Assembly: GCF_002381345.1 (NCBI RefSeq)
Contig: NZ_CP020660.1
Span: 248,001 to 312,000, forward strand
From: Candidatus Enterovibrio altilux
GTDB lineage: Bacteria > Pseudomonadota > Gammaproteobacteria > Enterobacterales > Vibrionaceae
Direction of reading: 5' to 3'
DNA length: 64,000 bases
Both the position numbers and the translations under genes were made by a program. The notes beneath the pieces are model-generated. The model was not told the origin of the DNA, ran no database searches, and worked only from the letters and a program-made list of their open reading frames with translations. Shown piece by piece: positions 53,506 to 64,000 of the stretch (position 1 is the first letter of the stretch; every line of letters starts with the position of its first letter).

Positions 53506-53709
53506 TTAACTCAAAAGTTCCCCATTGTTGATGCAAGGTTGCCTTCTTTCAGCTTGAATGCGCATATAGATCTCTTCACGGTGTACTAGCACTTCTTTTG
53601 GTGCATTTACGCCAAGGCGAACTTGGTTGCCTTTTACGCCCAGTACAGTTACGGTGACTTCATCACCAATCATCAGCGTTTCACCTACGCGACGAGTCAA
53701 AATCAGCAT
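53506..53709 (-). CDS. csrA: CsrA, carbon storage regulator (RNA-binding)
   Basis: 67 residues from the ATG at 53709, which has GGAG upstream; an open frame reaching 53793 adds 28 unconserved codons. The sequence [39 protein letters not shown] and [11 protein letters not shown] is the whole CsrA fold, including the key arginine of VHREEIY. It binds GGA motifs in mRNA leaders and controls carbon flow, motility and quorum outputs in Vibrio. The usual upstream neighbour alaS is missing here. Confidence 0.97.
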   Translation of the reverse strand: MLILTRRVGETLMIGDEVTVTVLGVKGNQVRLGVNAPKEVLVHREEIYMRIQAERRQPCINNGELLS

Positions 53710-53727
53710 AATTCTACTCCTTGAGTA

Positions 53728-53733
53728 ATTATA
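53728..53733 (-). promoter_or_regulatory. Possible -10 box of csrA
   Basis: A perfect TATAAT on the minus strand 18 bases before the csrA ATG, but with no good -35 at 16-18 bases. It would give a leader of only about 12 bases. Candidate only. Confidence 0.25.
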
Positions 53734-54023
53734 GATTTCTTTGCGTTGAGTCTGTTTGGTTTTCTTGCTGCACAAATAAGCTTCCACAGCCACTCATACT
53801 CCGAAATGGACTAACAATGACTTCCCTTCTTTACGAGCATCTTTTAACAGGCACTCTAAATATTTTTTTAATTTTTTAATATGGCTTATTTTTTTGACCA
53901 ACTCCAGTTTACCAATAATAATTTTTTTATAAATCCAGATAATGTGACCCTTATGTCTAAAAAATCACAGTATCGCATAGTAAATTGTTTCCCACTAAAC
54001 CTAAAATTATAGTATGAACCGCA

Positions 54024-54931
54024 GGTTTTGCTTCCTAACTCAGAGAACTAAATTCTTAATCTGCATTTTAAACAACTAAGTTTGCTTAAATATTCAAGTC
54101 TATAATCAAACTTCTATACAGAACAACCGACTGTAGACAGTCTTATCAATTTTTGATCAATCGTGTCTCATTGACATTTTGGATTGATGAATAAGTCATT
54201 CAGCTATGGAATCAAACTAAGCAGGATAGTCGGGAAGGGGGGGGGAACCTCATTTGTTTAGTGGCTTAATCATTACAACGGTTCTCATGATCAAGCAAGC
54301 ATTTTCAATACTATTAAGTGACCTGCAAAGATCCACTAATTTTGTTTTCAAACTTACTTAACTGCCGGTGTCATATTCTCATTATTCATACATCATTAGT
54401 AAGCGATTCAAAACGATTAACGTATCTTTTAAGACAAAATGGAAGGAATAATTTAGCACTTAGCGATTAATCCTACGGGTTGAAAGTCTACGATAAAGGC
54501 GCATGGAATCATTGCTGCTCAATTTAGGTCACCAAATGTGACTTATGATAACATCTTATATAACTTGCTCAAACAGACTCAGCGAAGAATCAATGAAATA
54601 TCAGTCGATAGTGTTTATGCCACCAAACAATGTTACGAAACCATTCCTATTTAACCGTAAAGTTCCATCCATCCCACCACGAAAAAAAACAACTTTTAAA
54701 AAATATGATTATCACAAATGTTTTTTGTTTAACGACGGTAATATTTTAAATTAAAAAACTATTCAAAGGGGCATTAAGCCTAAAAGATCATAATGCTAAG
54801 ATTCGCAAAATCTACGCAATGATAAAAACGTTGAATAAACTACTAAAACTAGTATATCTAAAATGAAATCGATTGTCTAATAGTGAATCATGTTGGGATT
54901 TGCTATATGAACTCTAATTCAGAAACAAAAC
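54024..54931 (+). mobile_element. IS5-family (IS903-group) relic upstream of nqrA, simple form
   Basis: Left end GGTTTTGCTTCCTAACTCAG, eroded plus-strand transposase (QSYQFLINRVSLTFWIDE-type traces, a nine-G run at 54237-54245 where the consensus has fewer, then a large internal deletion after the first catalytic region) and a right end near 54931 (CAGAAACAAAAC). No frame over 70 codons. Bases 53794-54023 show nothing recognised. Confidence 0.78.
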
Positions 54932-55508
54932 TATTGTAACCAGAATGATCACTCCGCAAAAACGGTTCATTACAGTCAGTTCAGTCAATTAAATAAATGA
55001 CCAGCTTCTTGACGTTCCAAATACCAGAATAAAGGATAAGTTTCAGGTACTCAAACGTACATCTTACAGTTAATTGAATATAGCAAGTTGAATTACACAT
55101 TCAGCAAAATGAAAAGCCATTGAGCAGATGTTACTAAAGAGTAGTGTATGAAATATTGGATATATGAATAAGCATTTTTTTACATTTTGTTACTATTGTA
55201 ATAATATTTAAGCAATAATAATTGCACGTCAACTTGTTCATTTTTTCATACTTATTACTTAAAATTGACGATAATTTGCTCAATTGCTGAAAATTAAAGG
55301 CGTATCATTGTGATTAACGTGGAATAGCGACTTTAGTTGGTGATAGAATTCACCGTTTGCAAGCTGGCCCAAGAAACTCAGTTGTTACAAGTTAGTTGTT
55401 TAGCGGTTATGAGGACTGTATACGCCCATTATTCAGCCAGATAGTGAAAAATCGTGTATTTAACCACGTAATAATAAATTTTTTCCCGTTAATGTAGTAC
55501 AAGTGCGT
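54932..55508. other. Upstream region of the nqr operon
   Basis: 577 bases without recognised gene. It must contain the nqr promoter. I see a TTGACG at about 55266 without a good -10, so I do not call it. In Vibrio bolA commonly lies upstream; no bolA sequence was recognised here. Confidence 0.5.
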
Positions 55509-56849
55509 ATGATTACAATAAAAAGGGGCTTGAATATCCCCATTTCAGGGACTCCCACTCAGGTAATAAACGATGGCCCAGCAATTAAAAGAGTCGCCTT
55601 GCTTGGCGAAGAATATGTTGGGATGCGTCCAACAATGCATGTTCGTATTGGAGACATAGTGAAAAAAGGTCAAATTCTTTTTGAAGATAAAAAGAATATT
55701 GGTGTTAAGTTCACTGCACCAGCTGCAGGTATTGTGGCTGAAATAAACCGTGGTGCAAAACGTGTTCTTCAGTCCGTGGTCATTGAAATTGGAGGCAACG
55801 AGCAAGTCACTTTTAATAAGTATGAAGTCTCGGAGATCATAGATCTGGAGCGTCAAGTTGTTGTAGAACAACTTGTAGAATCAGGTGCGTGGACGGCTCT
55901 CCGCACTCGTCCATTCAGCAAAAGTCCTGCGGTAGATGCAAAACCAGCTGCTGTATTTGTTACAGCAATTGACACTAATTCTCTGGCTGCAAATCCAGAA
56001 CTAATTATAAACGAGCAGAAAGCAGCATTCATTGCTGGTTTGAATGTTGTTTCCCGTTTAACTGACAATAAAGTATATGTATGTAAAGGTAAAACTAACC
56101 TACCGCGCAGTGAACAGACAAATATCGAAGAGCACGTGTTTAATGGTCCTCATCCGGCAGGTTTGGTGGGTACCCACATTCACTTCCTTCGTTCTGTTAG
56201 TTTAGATAAGCAAGTCTGGCACCTCAATTATCAAGACGTAATTGCATTTGGTAAGCTGTTCCTTACTGGTGAGCTATTTACAGATCGCATAATTTCTTTG
56301 GCTGGTCCTGTAGTAAACAATCCTCGTCTTATTCGTACTCAAATAGGTGCATCTATTAATGAGCTAACGAATAGTGAGTTAATGTCAGGAGAAATTCGTC
56401 TCATTTCAGGTTCTGTACTGAGTGGAACAGAGGCTTGTGGCCCTCAAAGTTATCTTGGTCGTTTCCACCTACAAGTAAGTGCGCTGCGAGAAGGTCGAGA
56501 AAAAGAACTTTTTGGTTGGATCGCCCCTGGTAAAAATAAATTTTCTGTGACTGGGGCATTCCTAAGTCAGTTCTTCAAAGGGCAGTTGTTCAACATGACA
56601 ACTACCATGAATGGTAGTGAGCGATCAATGGTACCAATTGGAAGTTATGAGCGTGTTATGCCTCTGGATATTGAGCCAACTATGTTACTTAGAGATATCT
56701 GTGCAGGAGATTTGGACAGTATGGTTCAGTTGGGTGCCTTAGAACTGGATCCGGAAGATTTAGCTTTGTGTACCTTTGTTTGTCCTGGCAAATACGATTT
56801 TGGCCCGATGCTTCGTGAGTGCCTAAATCAAATTGAGAAGGAAAGGTAA
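55509..56849 (+). CDS. nqrA: NqrA, Na+-translocating NADH:quinone oxidoreductase subunit A
   Basis: 446 residues from the ATG at 55509 ([16 protein letters not shown] as in Vibrio); a GTG two codons upstream also opens the frame. Typical stretches are [20 protein letters not shown] and [15 protein letters not shown], and the C-terminal [19 protein letters not shown]. NqrA is a peripheral cytosolic subunit that helps form the quinone site. First gene of nqrA-F, all on the plus strand with tiny gaps or overlaps. Confidence 0.97.
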   Translation: MITIKRGLNIPISGTPTQVINDGPAIKRVALLGEEYVGMRPTMHVRIGDIVKKGQILFEDKKNIGVKFTAPAAGIVAEINRGAKRVLQSVVIEIGGNEQVTFNKYEVSEIIDLERQVVVEQLVESGAWTALRTRPFSKSPAVDAKPAAVFVTAIDTNSLAANPELIINEQKAAFIAGLNVVSRLTDNKVYVCKGKTNLPRSEQTNIEEHVFNGPHPAGLVGTHIHFLRSVSLDKQVWHLNYQDVIAFGKLFLTGELFTDRIISLAGPVVNNPRLIRTQIGASINELTNSELMSGEIRLISGSVLSGTEACGPQSYLGRFHLQVSALREGREKELFGWIAPGKNKFSVTGAFLSQFFKGQLFNMTTTMNGSERSMVPIGSYERVMPLDIEPTMLLRDICAGDLDSMVQLGALELDPEDLALCTFVCPGKYDFGPMLRECLNQIEKER

Positions 56850-56852
56850 CAG

Positions 56853-58097
56853 ATGAGCGTAAAAAAATTTCTAACAGATATTGAGCCACATTTCGAACCT
56901 GGCGGTAAACATGAGAAGTGGTTTGCTCTTTACGAAGCTGCCGTAACCATGCTTTACACCCCAGGAACAGTAACTAAAGCAGACACGCATGTTCGTGATA
57001 GTATCGATCTTAAACGCATAATGATCATGGTCTGGTTAGCTGTTTTTCCTGCCATGTTTTTTGGCTTGTACAATACAGGTAGTCAAACCACCATGGCACT
57101 CAACGCCATGTACAATACGGACCAACTCATCGCTATTGTTGACGGTAACTGGCACTACTGGTTAACTCAAATGTTTGGTGGCACTCTTCAGGCTGACGCA
57201 GGTTGGGCAAGCAAGATGATGCTTGGTGCAACTTACTTCCTTCCAATTTACACGACAGTGTTTATTATCGGTGGTTTTTGGGAAGTACTGTTTTGTCTCG
57301 TTCGCAAACATGAAGTTAATGAAGGTTTCTTTGTAACGTCTATTCTATTTGCTCTGATTGTTCCGCCAACAATACCTCTTTGGCAAGCTGCGTTGGGTAT
57401 TACTTTTGGGGTTGTTGTTGCGAAAGAAATATTTGGTGGTACAGGTCGTAACTTCTTGAATCCAGCGCTTGCGGGTCGTGCATTCTTATTTTTTGCTTAT
57501 CCAGCACAAATTTCAGGCAATTTAGTTTGGACTGCTGCGGATGGTTTTTCTGGTGCAACTCCACTTAGCCAGTGGGCTGTCGGCGGGCAAAGTGGACTCG
57601 TTTACAATATAACCGGTAGCACAATTTCTTGGGTGAATGCCTTCATTGGTAACATTCCAGGTTCTATTGGTGAAGTGTCAACGCTGGCAATCATCACTGG
57701 TGGTACAATGATTGTTGCCATGCGTATTGCATCATGGCGCATTATTGCGGGTACGATGATCGGACTTATTACAGCCGCAACACTGTTCAATTTTATTGGT
57801 TCTAGTACTAATTTAATGTTCAGCATGCCTTGGTACTGGCATTTAGTTCTAGGGGGCTTTGCGTTCGGCATGATGTTTATGGCAACAGATCCAGTTTCAG
57901 CTTCTTTCACTAATCAAGCAAAATGGTGGTATGGGATTCTTATTGGTGCGATGGCAGTGATGATTCGTGTAGTTAATCCAGCGTATCCTGAAGGCATGAT
58001 GCTGGCAATACTATTCGCTAACTTGTTTGCTCCACTGTTCGACAGTCTAGTAGTTCAGGGTAATATCAAACGGAGACTAGCACGTGTTAAGCAATAA
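56853..58097 (+). CDS. nqrB: NqrB, Na+-NQR subunit B (membrane, covalent FMN)
   Basis: 414 residues with about ten transmembrane helices. The covalent FMN site is T236 in [12 protein letters not shown], the same number as I recall for V. cholerae. [16 protein letters not shown] and [11 protein letters not shown] are family motifs. NqrB holds FMN and riboflavin and forms the Na+ path with NqrD/E. It needs the ApbE transferase (2658-3674). Confidence 0.97.
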   Translation: MSVKKFLTDIEPHFEPGGKHEKWFALYEAAVTMLYTPGTVTKADTHVRDSIDLKRIMIMVWLAVFPAMFFGLYNTGSQTTMALNAMYNTDQLIAIVDGNWHYWLTQMFGGTLQADAGWASKMMLGATYFLPIYTTVFIIGGFWEVLFCLVRKHEVNEGFFVTSILFALIVPPTIPLWQAALGITFGVVVAKEIFGGTGRNFLNPALAGRAFLFFAYPAQISGNLVWTAADGFSGATPLSQWAVGGQSGLVYNITGSTISWVNAFIGNIPGSIGEVSTLAIITGGTMIVAMRIASWRIIAGTMIGLITAATLFNFIGSSTNLMFSMPWYWHLVLGGFAFGMMFMATDPVSASFTNQAKWWYGILIGAMAVMIRVVNPAYPEGMMLAILFANLFAPLFDSLVVQGNIKRRLARVKQ

Positions 58098-58866
58098 TGA
58101 TAGCACTAAAAAAACGCTAACCGTAGTTATTGTATTGAGCCTTGTGTGCTCAGTAGTAGTATCTTTCGCGGCGGTTTCTTTGCGTTCACTGCAAAAGAAA
58201 AATGCCATGTTAGACGTGCAGCGCAATATTCTTTCTGTTGCAGGGATCAATGCAGACGGTAATATTCAAAATACGTTTAACAGATACATTCAACCTCAAT
58301 TGATTGATCTATTTACAGGTGACATGGTTGGTACTGAGGATGAAGCAGCAAAGTATGATCAGCGTATCGCAGCAAATGACCCTAAACAATCGGTTATCCT
58401 GCCTGATAACATTGATTTTGCAGGTATTGGCCGTCGTGCGAAGTTAGCGAAAATTTACTTAGTAAAAAATGAACAAAGAGCCACGAAAGAAATAATCTTA
58501 CCAATACACGGTAATGGACTTTGGTCAATGATGTACGCTTTTGTTGCTGTTGAAACTGATGGTAACACGATTGGTGGTCTTTCATATTATCAACATGGTG
58601 AAACACCAGGGCTAGGTGGAGAAGTTGAAAATCCACGTTGGCGTTCACAATTTGAAGGTAAAAAGTTATTTGACAACCAAGGTAAACTCGCTCTTCGTGT
58701 GGTAAAAGGTGGTGCTCAGTCTGGAGATATACACGGTGTTGATGGTTTGTCTGGCGCAACTTTGACAGGTAATGGTGTTCAAAATACCTTTACCTTCTGG
58801 TTGGGAGATAATGGCTTTGGACCGTTTTTAACAAAAGTTCGTAAAGGAGGCCTGAGTAATGGCTGA
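58084..58866 (+). CDS. nqrC: NqrC, Na+-NQR subunit C (covalent FMN)
   Basis: 260 residues with one N-terminal helix and a large periplasmic domain. The start is a GTG at 58084 that overlaps the end of nqrB by 14 bases and lines up with the usual M(A)SNNDS start. The covalent FMN site is T226 in [12 protein letters not shown]. It passes electrons between the Fe and FMN centres. Overlaps nqrD by 8 bases. Confidence 0.96.
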   Translation: MLSNNDSTKKTLTVVIVLSLVCSVVVSFAAVSLRSLQKKNAMLDVQRNILSVAGINADGNIQNTFNRYIQPQLIDLFTGDMVGTEDEAAKYDQRIAANDPKQSVILPDNIDFAGIGRRAKLAKIYLVKNEQRATKEIILPIHGNGLWSMMYAFVAVETDGNTIGGLSYYQHGETPGLGGEVENPRWRSQFEGKKLFDNQGKLALRVVKGGAQSGDIHGVDGLSGATLTGNGVQNTFTFWLGDNGFGPFLTKVRKGGLSNG

Positions 58867-59485
58867 AGCTAAAGAACTTACAAAGAATTTGTGGAATCCA
58901 TTTCTAGACAACAACCCAATAACACTGCAGGTATTAGGTGTTTGTTCTGCGCTAGCTGTAACCACTAAGCTAGAAACTGCGTTTGTTATGATGCTAGCGG
59001 TTATGTTTGTTACTGCTTTTTCTAATTTATTCATTTCAGCGATTCGTAATCATATCCCTAACTCAGTGCGCATTATTGTGCAGATGACGATTATTGCCTC
59101 ATTGGTAATTGTAGTTGATGAAATTTTAAAAGCGTATGTCTATAATATTTCTAAACAATTATCAGTTTTCGTTGGTTTAATCATCACAAACTGTATTGTT
59201 ATGGGACGTGCTGAAGCATATGCGATGAAGTCCGCACCTCTTCCATCTTTCATGGACGGCATTGGTAACGGCTTGGGCTATGGTTTCGTACTCATTACTG
59301 TTGGCTTCTTCCGTGAACTTCTGGGATCGGGTAAACTATTTGGTATGGCGGTTCTGCCTCTGACATCAGAAGGCGGTTGGTATCAACCAAACGGTATGAT
59401 GCTATTAGCTCCATCAGCATTCTTCCTTATTGGCTTCCTAATCTGGATTATACGCACGTTCAAACCTGAACAAGTAGAAGCTTAA
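58859..59485 (+). CDS. nqrD: NqrD, Na+-NQR subunit D
   Basis: 208 residues with six predicted membrane helices; family motifs [15 protein letters not shown] and a [17 protein letters not shown] helix. The cysteines in NC and in VCSALAV-like helices, with those in NqrE, bind the intramembrane iron centre. Normal length (about 210). Confidence 0.97.
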   Translation: MAEAKELTKNLWNPFLDNNPITLQVLGVCSALAVTTKLETAFVMMLAVMFVTAFSNLFISAIRNHIPNSVRIIVQMTIIASLVIVVDEILKAYVYNISKQLSVFVGLIITNCIVMGRAEAYAMKSAPLPSFMDGIGNGLGYGFVLITVGFFRELLGSGKLFGMAVLPLTSEGGWYQPNGMMLLAPSAFFLIGFLIWIIRTFKPEQVEA

Positions 59486-59499
59486 GGAGTAAAGACGTA

Positions 59500-60096
59500 A
59501 TGGAACATTACATCAGCCTACTGGTCCGCTCGATCTTCATTGAAAATTTAGCACTTTCTTTTTTTTTAGGAATGTGTACTTTCTTGGCGGTATCTAAAAA
59601 AGTACAAACCTCGTTCGGCCTAGGTGTTGCGGTAATCGTAGTTCTCTCTGTGGCTATACCGGTTAATAACCTAATTTATAACTTGGTACTTAAAAACAAT
59701 GCGTTTGTTGAAGGAGTGGATCTTAGCTTTCTAAATTTCATCACGTTCATTGGCGTTATTGCGGCACTGGTACAGATCCTAGAAATGGTTCTGGATCGCT
59801 TTTTTCCGTCACTATATAACGCTCTGGGTATCTTCCTACCATTAATCACAGTTAACTGTGCAATTTTTGGTGGTGTAGCTTTCATGGTTCAACGTGACTA
59901 CGATTTTATTGAGTCTGTAGTTTATGGTTTCGGCTCAGGTGTGGGGTGGATGTTGGCAATCATTACGCTGGCAGGTATTCGTGAAAAGATGAAATACTCA
60001 AGAGTACCGCCTGCTCTACATGGTTTAGGAATTACCTTTATCACTGTAGGTTTGATGGCGCTAGGTTTTATGTCTTTTTCCGGTGTTCAACTATAA
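59500..60096 (+). CDS. nqrE: NqrE, Na+-NQR subunit E
   Basis: 198 residues, six helices, homologous to NqrD in inverted topology. Motifs include [22 protein letters not shown] and [11 protein letters not shown], with the two conserved cysteines that form the Fe site with NqrD. Start ATG with AAGGAG ribosome binding site. Confidence 0.97.
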   Translation: MEHYISLLVRSIFIENLALSFFLGMCTFLAVSKKVQTSFGLGVAVIVVLSVAIPVNNLIYNLVLKNNAFVEGVDLSFLNFITFIGVIAALVQILEMVLDRFFPSLYNALGIFLPLITVNCAIFGGVAFMVQRDYDFIESVVYGFGSGVGWMLAIITLAGIREKMKYSRVPPALHGLGITFITVGLMALGFMSFSGVQL

Positions 60097-60127
60097 GTCG
60101 GGTAAACCGTGAAATAAGGAATAGTTA

Positions 60128-61351
60128 ATGGACATTATTCTTGGCGTAGTGATGTTTACTCTTATTGTACTGGTTTTGGTATTGGTGATTTTATTCGCCA
60201 AATCCAAGCTTATACCACTAGGTGACATCACAATATCTATAAATGGCAATGATTCTCTAGCAATCACTACACAACCAGGCAGTAAATTGCTGAATGCTTT
60301 AACTGACGCAGGCGTATTTGTTTCTTCTGCTTGTGGCGGTGGTGGTTCATGTGGTCAGTGCCGCGTTAAAATTAAATCTGGTGGTGGTGACATTCTACCT
60401 ACTGAACTTAATCACATCAGCAAAGGTAAAGCATGCGAAGGAGAACGTTTAGCTTGTCAGGTTGCATTAAGAACTAACATGGCCATCGAGCTCCCAGAAG
60501 AAATATTCGGTGTAAAAAAATGGGAGTGCTCTGTTATATCGAACGATAATAAAGCGACCTTCATTAAAGAACTTAAGCTTAAAATTCCTGATGGAGAATT
60601 TGTACCTTTCCGCGCAGGAGGATATATTCAAATTGAAGCACCTGCACACCATGTTAAGTACGCAGATTTCGAGGTACCTGACGAGTATCGTGTAGATTGG
60701 GATAAATTTAACTTATTTCGCTATGAATCCAAAGTTAACGTAGACACTATTCGCGCTTATTCAATGGCGAACTATCCAGAAGAATTTGGAATTATTTTAT
60801 TAAATGTACGTATTGCTATGCCACCGTCTAATAACCCTGATGTAGCACCAGGCATTATGTCTTCGTACATTTGGTCCTTGAAGGAAGGTACCAAATGTAC
60901 GATTTCTGGACCATTCGGTGAATTTTTTGCAAAAAACACTGAGGCTGAAATGGTATTTATTGGTGGAGGTGCAGGTATGGCACCAATGCGTTCGCATATC
61001 TTTGATCAGCTTAAACGTCTAAAGTCTAGCCGTAAGATGTCTTTCTGGTACGGTGCGCGTTCTAAACGTGAAATGTTCTATGTAGAAGATTTTGACTGTC
61101 TACAAGCAGAAAATGTTAACTTCAAGTGGCACTGTGCGTTGTCAGATCCTCTTCCAGAAGACAATTGGGATGGTTTAACAGGCTTTATTCACAACGTGTT
61201 GTATGAAGATTACTTGAAAGATCATGATGCTCCTGAAGACTGTGAATTCTATATGTGTGGGCCTCCCATTATGAATGCGGCCGTGATCGGCATGCTAAAA
61301 GATCTGGGTGTTGAAGATGAAAACATCTTGTTAGATGATTTTGGTGGTTAA
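60128..61351 (+). CDS. nqrF: NqrF, Na+-NQR subunit F (NADH dehydrogenase entry subunit)
   Basis: 407 residues. An N-terminal transmembrane helix (about 4-24), a [2Fe-2S] domain with C69, C75, C78 and C110, an FAD-binding domain with the RAYSMANYP motif, and an NADH-binding domain with [13 protein letters not shown] and the C-terminal [13 protein letters not shown]. It takes electrons from NADH and feeds the pump. In Vibrio apbE and nqrM follow directly; here a relic does. Confidence 0.98.
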   Translation: MDIILGVVMFTLIVLVLVLVILFAKSKLIPLGDITISINGNDSLAITTQPGSKLLNALTDAGVFVSSACGGGGSCGQCRVKIKSGGGDILPTELNHISKGKACEGERLACQVALRTNMAIELPEEIFGVKKWECSVISNDNKATFIKELKLKIPDGEFVPFRAGGYIQIEAPAHHVKYADFEVPDEYRVDWDKFNLFRYESKVNVDTIRAYSMANYPEEFGIILLNVRIAMPPSNNPDVAPGIMSSYIWSLKEGTKCTISGPFGEFFAKNTEAEMVFIGGGAGMAPMRSHIFDQLKRLKSSRKMSFWYGARSKREMFYVEDFDCLQAENVNFKWHCALSDPLPEDNWDGLTGFIHNVLYEDYLKDHDAPEDCEFYMCGPPIMNAAVIGMLKDLGVEDENILLDDFGG

Positions 61352-62572
61352 TCGCCACATGGGATGAAAGATAAATGGCTGACTTGAGGGTTAACTATTG
61401 TGCTTCAACCTATGCTAATTATAGTGTTTACTTGAAAAAAATGGGTATTATTGTTCAATTAATGTCATTATTTACATGAATATTATTCCATTTTACTTCG
61501 CAAGAATACCTAGTTATTACTGCGGTTATAATAGACATCAGTTCTTCTTCCTATTTTGAGTTCAGATAGCACATTTCAAGTATCTCTAGCCTCGTCATCT
61601 TATTTAAGACCTTTATCATGGCGTTGGTTTCGCTAATTGAACATTATGATTCCTTCAGCTCAATGTGCCTCTGAGTAGTTGATTGACCCGAACCATTGCT
61701 CTCTATGCTAGGGAATATTTATGGTAACCAGCTTTATTTTCTAAATCAGGGAACTAAATTTTCAATCAACACTTTAAACAGCTAGGCTCACTTAAATGTT
61801 CAGTCCCATAAACAAGCTTCGATACAAAAAAACTAACTGGAAACAACATAATCAAGCTTTAATCAATTGTCGTTAACTAACATGTTGGATTGATGAAGAA
61901 ACTATTTAGCTATAAAATCAAATTCAGCCAAATAATGGTAGGAAATTGAGTTTAATTGGCAACTTAGTTATTACGAAAACTCTCATGATTAAACGCACAT
62001 TTTTAATGCCATTGAGAGCTCTGCAAGAGCTCATTAATGCTGGTTTCAAACTTACTCAACTGTTGTTGTCATGCCCCCACTATTCATGCATTAATAAGCA
62101 AGCCAAAACGATTAATATCGCGTTCAAGACGAAAATTAAAGAAACCATCCCGCGCTTAGCCATTAATTCCAGGAGATCAAAGTCTACGATGACGAAAAAT
62201 AAAAAGTCAAGAAGCATGGTATTAGTGGGAAACAGTGAGTTTGGCGCAAGTTACGTTTAACGGTAGCTATAAATAAAATATGCATGAAATCATTGCTTTT
62301 GAATTAAGTGCCATCAAATGGGACTGACGGTGAAGTGCTACCTAACTTGCAAACAGACCCGTCGAAAAACGAATGAAATATCAGCTGATAGTCCTTACAA
62401 CACCAGACAATATTACGAAACCGTTCGTATTAAACGAGTGGTTCTACTCATCCCACCAAGAAAAGAAACAACTTTTTGGGAATGTAGTCATCCACGTAAT
62501 TTAGGGGGTCAGTTACCATAAGTTATCCTGTTCAAATTAGCATCGAAAAAACTAAGTGTAGTTACTATAAAC

Positions 62573-63432
62573 GGCTTTATTGCAAAAAAATTAACCAAGA
62601 CTCAGAATTTAGTTCTGTCTTTTCTGATCTAGTGACTCAATGATCAATCCCACATGCAAATGGAAATATTTTGCTCCTGAAATCATTCTTTGGTGCCTGT
62701 GCTGGTATGGTTCGACCCCAATGAGCTATGCCAACCTCAGCGATATGCTGGCAGAGCGAGGGGTTTCGGTTAACCGCTCGACCATTTATCGTTGGTTCAT
62801 GGAATATGCCCCAGCATTACGCAAGAAGTTACGTTGCCATCAATTCATCCGAGCAGATTCTTCGTGGCAGCTCGATGAAACCTACGTTAAGGTGAAAGGG
62901 AAATGGCATTATCTGTATCGAGCTATCAACAAGTAAGGCGAGACACTGGACTTCTATTTTTTCCAAAAACGTAATAAAAATAAGGCTTATCAGTTCTTGA
63001 AACGGTGCCTAAGATACTATGATGTAGACACTCAGCCTAAGACCTTGAACACAGACAAGCATTCCTCGTTTGCTCATGCTATCTCGCGCCTGAAGAAGGA
63101 GGGACGGCTGCGAGCGGATGTCGAGCAACAGCAAGTGAGGTATCTCAGTAATGGTATCGAGTCCGATCACGCCCCATGAAGAAGCTCGTTGTCAGATCCT
63201 GCGGTTTTAAAATACGAAAGCGAGCCTAGTCAACCATCGAGGGATTCGAATCACTGCGAATGTTGAACAAAGGCCAGTTTGATTTCTGATTACGTCATGA
63301 TGAGGGTAAAACTCTTGTTCAGGAGAGATCCGCCTTCAGGAATCGTCTATTCAATGTTGAGGTGATTTATTAGTAATCGTTAAGCCCATTACTGGGTAGA
63401 TCTGCATCCTATAATTAGTTGCAACAGCCCTC
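62573..63432 (+). mobile_element. IS6-family (IS26-like) relic with 8-bp target duplication
   Basis: Left end GGCTTTATTGCAA, right end TTGCAACAGCCCTC. The 8-base sequence CTATAAAC lies immediately outside on both sides (62565-62572 and 63433-63440), the size produced by IS6 elements. The element is about 860 bases, normal for the group, and sits inside a dead IS5-family copy. Confidence 0.88.
62640..63290 (+). pseudogene. IS6-family transposase, broken
   Basis: The original protein of about 215 residues can be read in one line with repairs. The first 98 codons include MSYANLSDMLAERGVSVNRSTIYRW, then WQLDETYVKVKGKWHYLYRAI with the first catalytic Asp. An in-frame TAA follows at 62934-62936. 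The frame continues as GETLDFYFFQKRNKNKAYQFL, with the second Asp in TLNTDKHSSF and the last acid in YLSNGIESDHAP. A one-base loss near 63177 then gives a stop, and after it KKLVVRSCGFKIRKRA is followed by a TAG where a Trp is expected. Confidence 0.87.
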
Positions 63433-63746
63433 CTATAAACATCCCCCTCTGAGGAACGTTGAGCCTAAGGAAGCACAATGCTCAGATTAGCGAAATTTAC
63501 GCCATAATAAAAGCGATCAATAAGCTGACTCGGCTAGGTATACCTAAAACGAAAGCGATTAATTCATAATGAAGCATGTTGAGCTTTACTATCTGCACTC
63601 AAATTAAAAAAACAAAGTTCTTCAATGGCTTAAATACATATTCCTTTATTTTTTACATTAATGAAAACATTGATTGTTAGTTGCTCTAACAAGCATGTAA
63701 TATATTATTTTTTGCTACTTTTTTTATCGTATCTTAGGAGTAATAG

Positions 63747-64000
63747 GTGCAAAACTACTACCTAGAAATAAAATCTATTATTAAGTTGAGTACACCTGTC
63801 TTTATCGCACACCTCGCGCAAACCTCCATGGGATTCGTTGACACAGTGATGGCGGGTAGTGTGAGTATCACTGACATGGCTGCGGTTGCTGTCGCATCTA
63901 GCGTTTGGTTACCGTCCATTTTTTTTAGTATTGGTATATTGATCGCCATGACCCCAATAGTAGCTCAGCTTAATGGTTCAGGTCGTCAACATAAAATTTC
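63747..64000 (+). CDS. norM: NorM-type MATE multidrug/Na+ antiporter, N-terminal part
   Basis: Starts with GTG at 63747 (TTAGGAG ribosome binding site 6 bases upstream) and is open to the window end, 84 codons. The sequence has [26 protein letters not shown] and [17 protein letters not shown], which match the first helices of Vibrio NorM; these proteins expel cationic drugs in exchange for Na+. It is truncated by the window edge, so the rest is unverified. A relic ends about 130 bases before it. Confidence 0.88.
   Translation, partial: MQNYYLEIKSIIKLSTPVFIAHLAQTSMGFVDTVMAGSVSITDMAAVAVASSVWLPSIFFSIGILIAMTPIVAQLNGSGRQHKI

Larger units (their letters stand above)
61541..63618 (+). mobile_element. 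IS5-family (IS903-group) relic between nqrF and norM, two-right-end form, interrupted by an IS6-family relic
   Basis: Inverted right end at 61541, constant junction near 61729, plus-strand transposase with pieces in 61946-62260 (FLMPLRALQELINAGFKLTQ, then a shift) and the ADSPYNTR region near 62390. The 3' part resumes after the IS6-type insertion (62573-63432) with GAGCCTAAGG... and a trace of the last codons (ATACCTAAAACGAAAGCGATT), and the right end is at 63618. Bases 61352-61540 and 63619-63746 show nothing else. Confidence 0.82.

Noticed and set aside
62573-63432. IS6-family element as a mobile resistance carrier
   Set aside because: There is a single copy with no partner or cargo in the window, and its transposase is broken.

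Overview
The window is AT-rich chromosomal DNA from a gammaproteobacterium, almost certainly a member of the Vibrionaceae. The evidence is the six-gene Na+-translocating NADH:quinone oxidoreductase operon (nqrA-F) with its maturation genes apbE and nqrM, the Vibrio-type polar flagellar genes including flgO, flgP and flgT, sigma-54 and sigma-28 style flagellar promoters, NhaA, and a NorM-type MATE gene. About a third of the window, by my reading, is decayed insertion sequences, while every host gene I can identify is full length. Intact core genes in a graveyard of dead insertion sequences suggest a host-restricted lineage after a transposon burst, such as the luminous Enterovibrio symbionts of anglerfish. 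That species-level guess is inference only.

Layout. 1-1360: end of ubiH, then ubiI (ubiquinone). 2428-3674: nqrM and apbE (minus). 5276-12828: flgBCDEFGHIJ (minus). 14156-15925: cheV-cheR (minus). 16052-18583: flgA, flgM, flgN (plus). 19557-22084: flgOP (minus) divergent from flgT (plus). 22161-22236: tRNA-Arg(CCT). 23489-25770: waaL-waaF (minus). 27929-29011: perM-like permease (minus). 30706-33708: pyrG-eno (plus). 35856-38941: flgK-flgL (plus). 41868-45955: miaB and ubiF, divergent. 47148-48326: nhaA (minus). 50300-51466: DUF2066 gene (minus). 52933-53147: tRNA-Ser(GCT) and tRNA-Arg(ACG) (minus). 53506-53709: csrA (minus). 55509-61351: nqrABCDEF (plus). 63747-end: norM start (plus).

Almost every junction between these blocks is filled by relics of one IS5-family element of the IS903 group. 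I rebuilt its transposase of about 310 codons by comparing copies: the DDE residues lie in DSTGLK, ADGAYDTR and SLSETAMFRVK, and the protein ends MPNTKAIV. No copy has an intact reading frame. At least ten copies share one derived architecture: an inverted ~240-bp right-end fragment fused at one constant point (GGTAACC next to GGCTTTATTTCC) to the left end of a second copy. The mobile unit was therefore apparently bounded by two right ends. One IS6-family relic with a perfect 8-bp target duplication and two IS1-like relics are also present.

How the genes work together. Seventeen flagellar structural, assembly and regulatory genes plus cheV and cheR would build the rod, hook, hook-filament junction, P/L rings and the sheathed-flagellum H/T ring accessories, with export controlled by FlgM and FlgN. 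The Na+-NQR pump and NhaA belong to a sodium-based energy economy, to which a sodium-driven polar flagellar motor would also belong. Two blocks that are contiguous in Vibrio, flgJ-flgK and nqrF-apbE, are split here, and the break points fall in relic DNA. This suggests rearrangement by recombination between copies.
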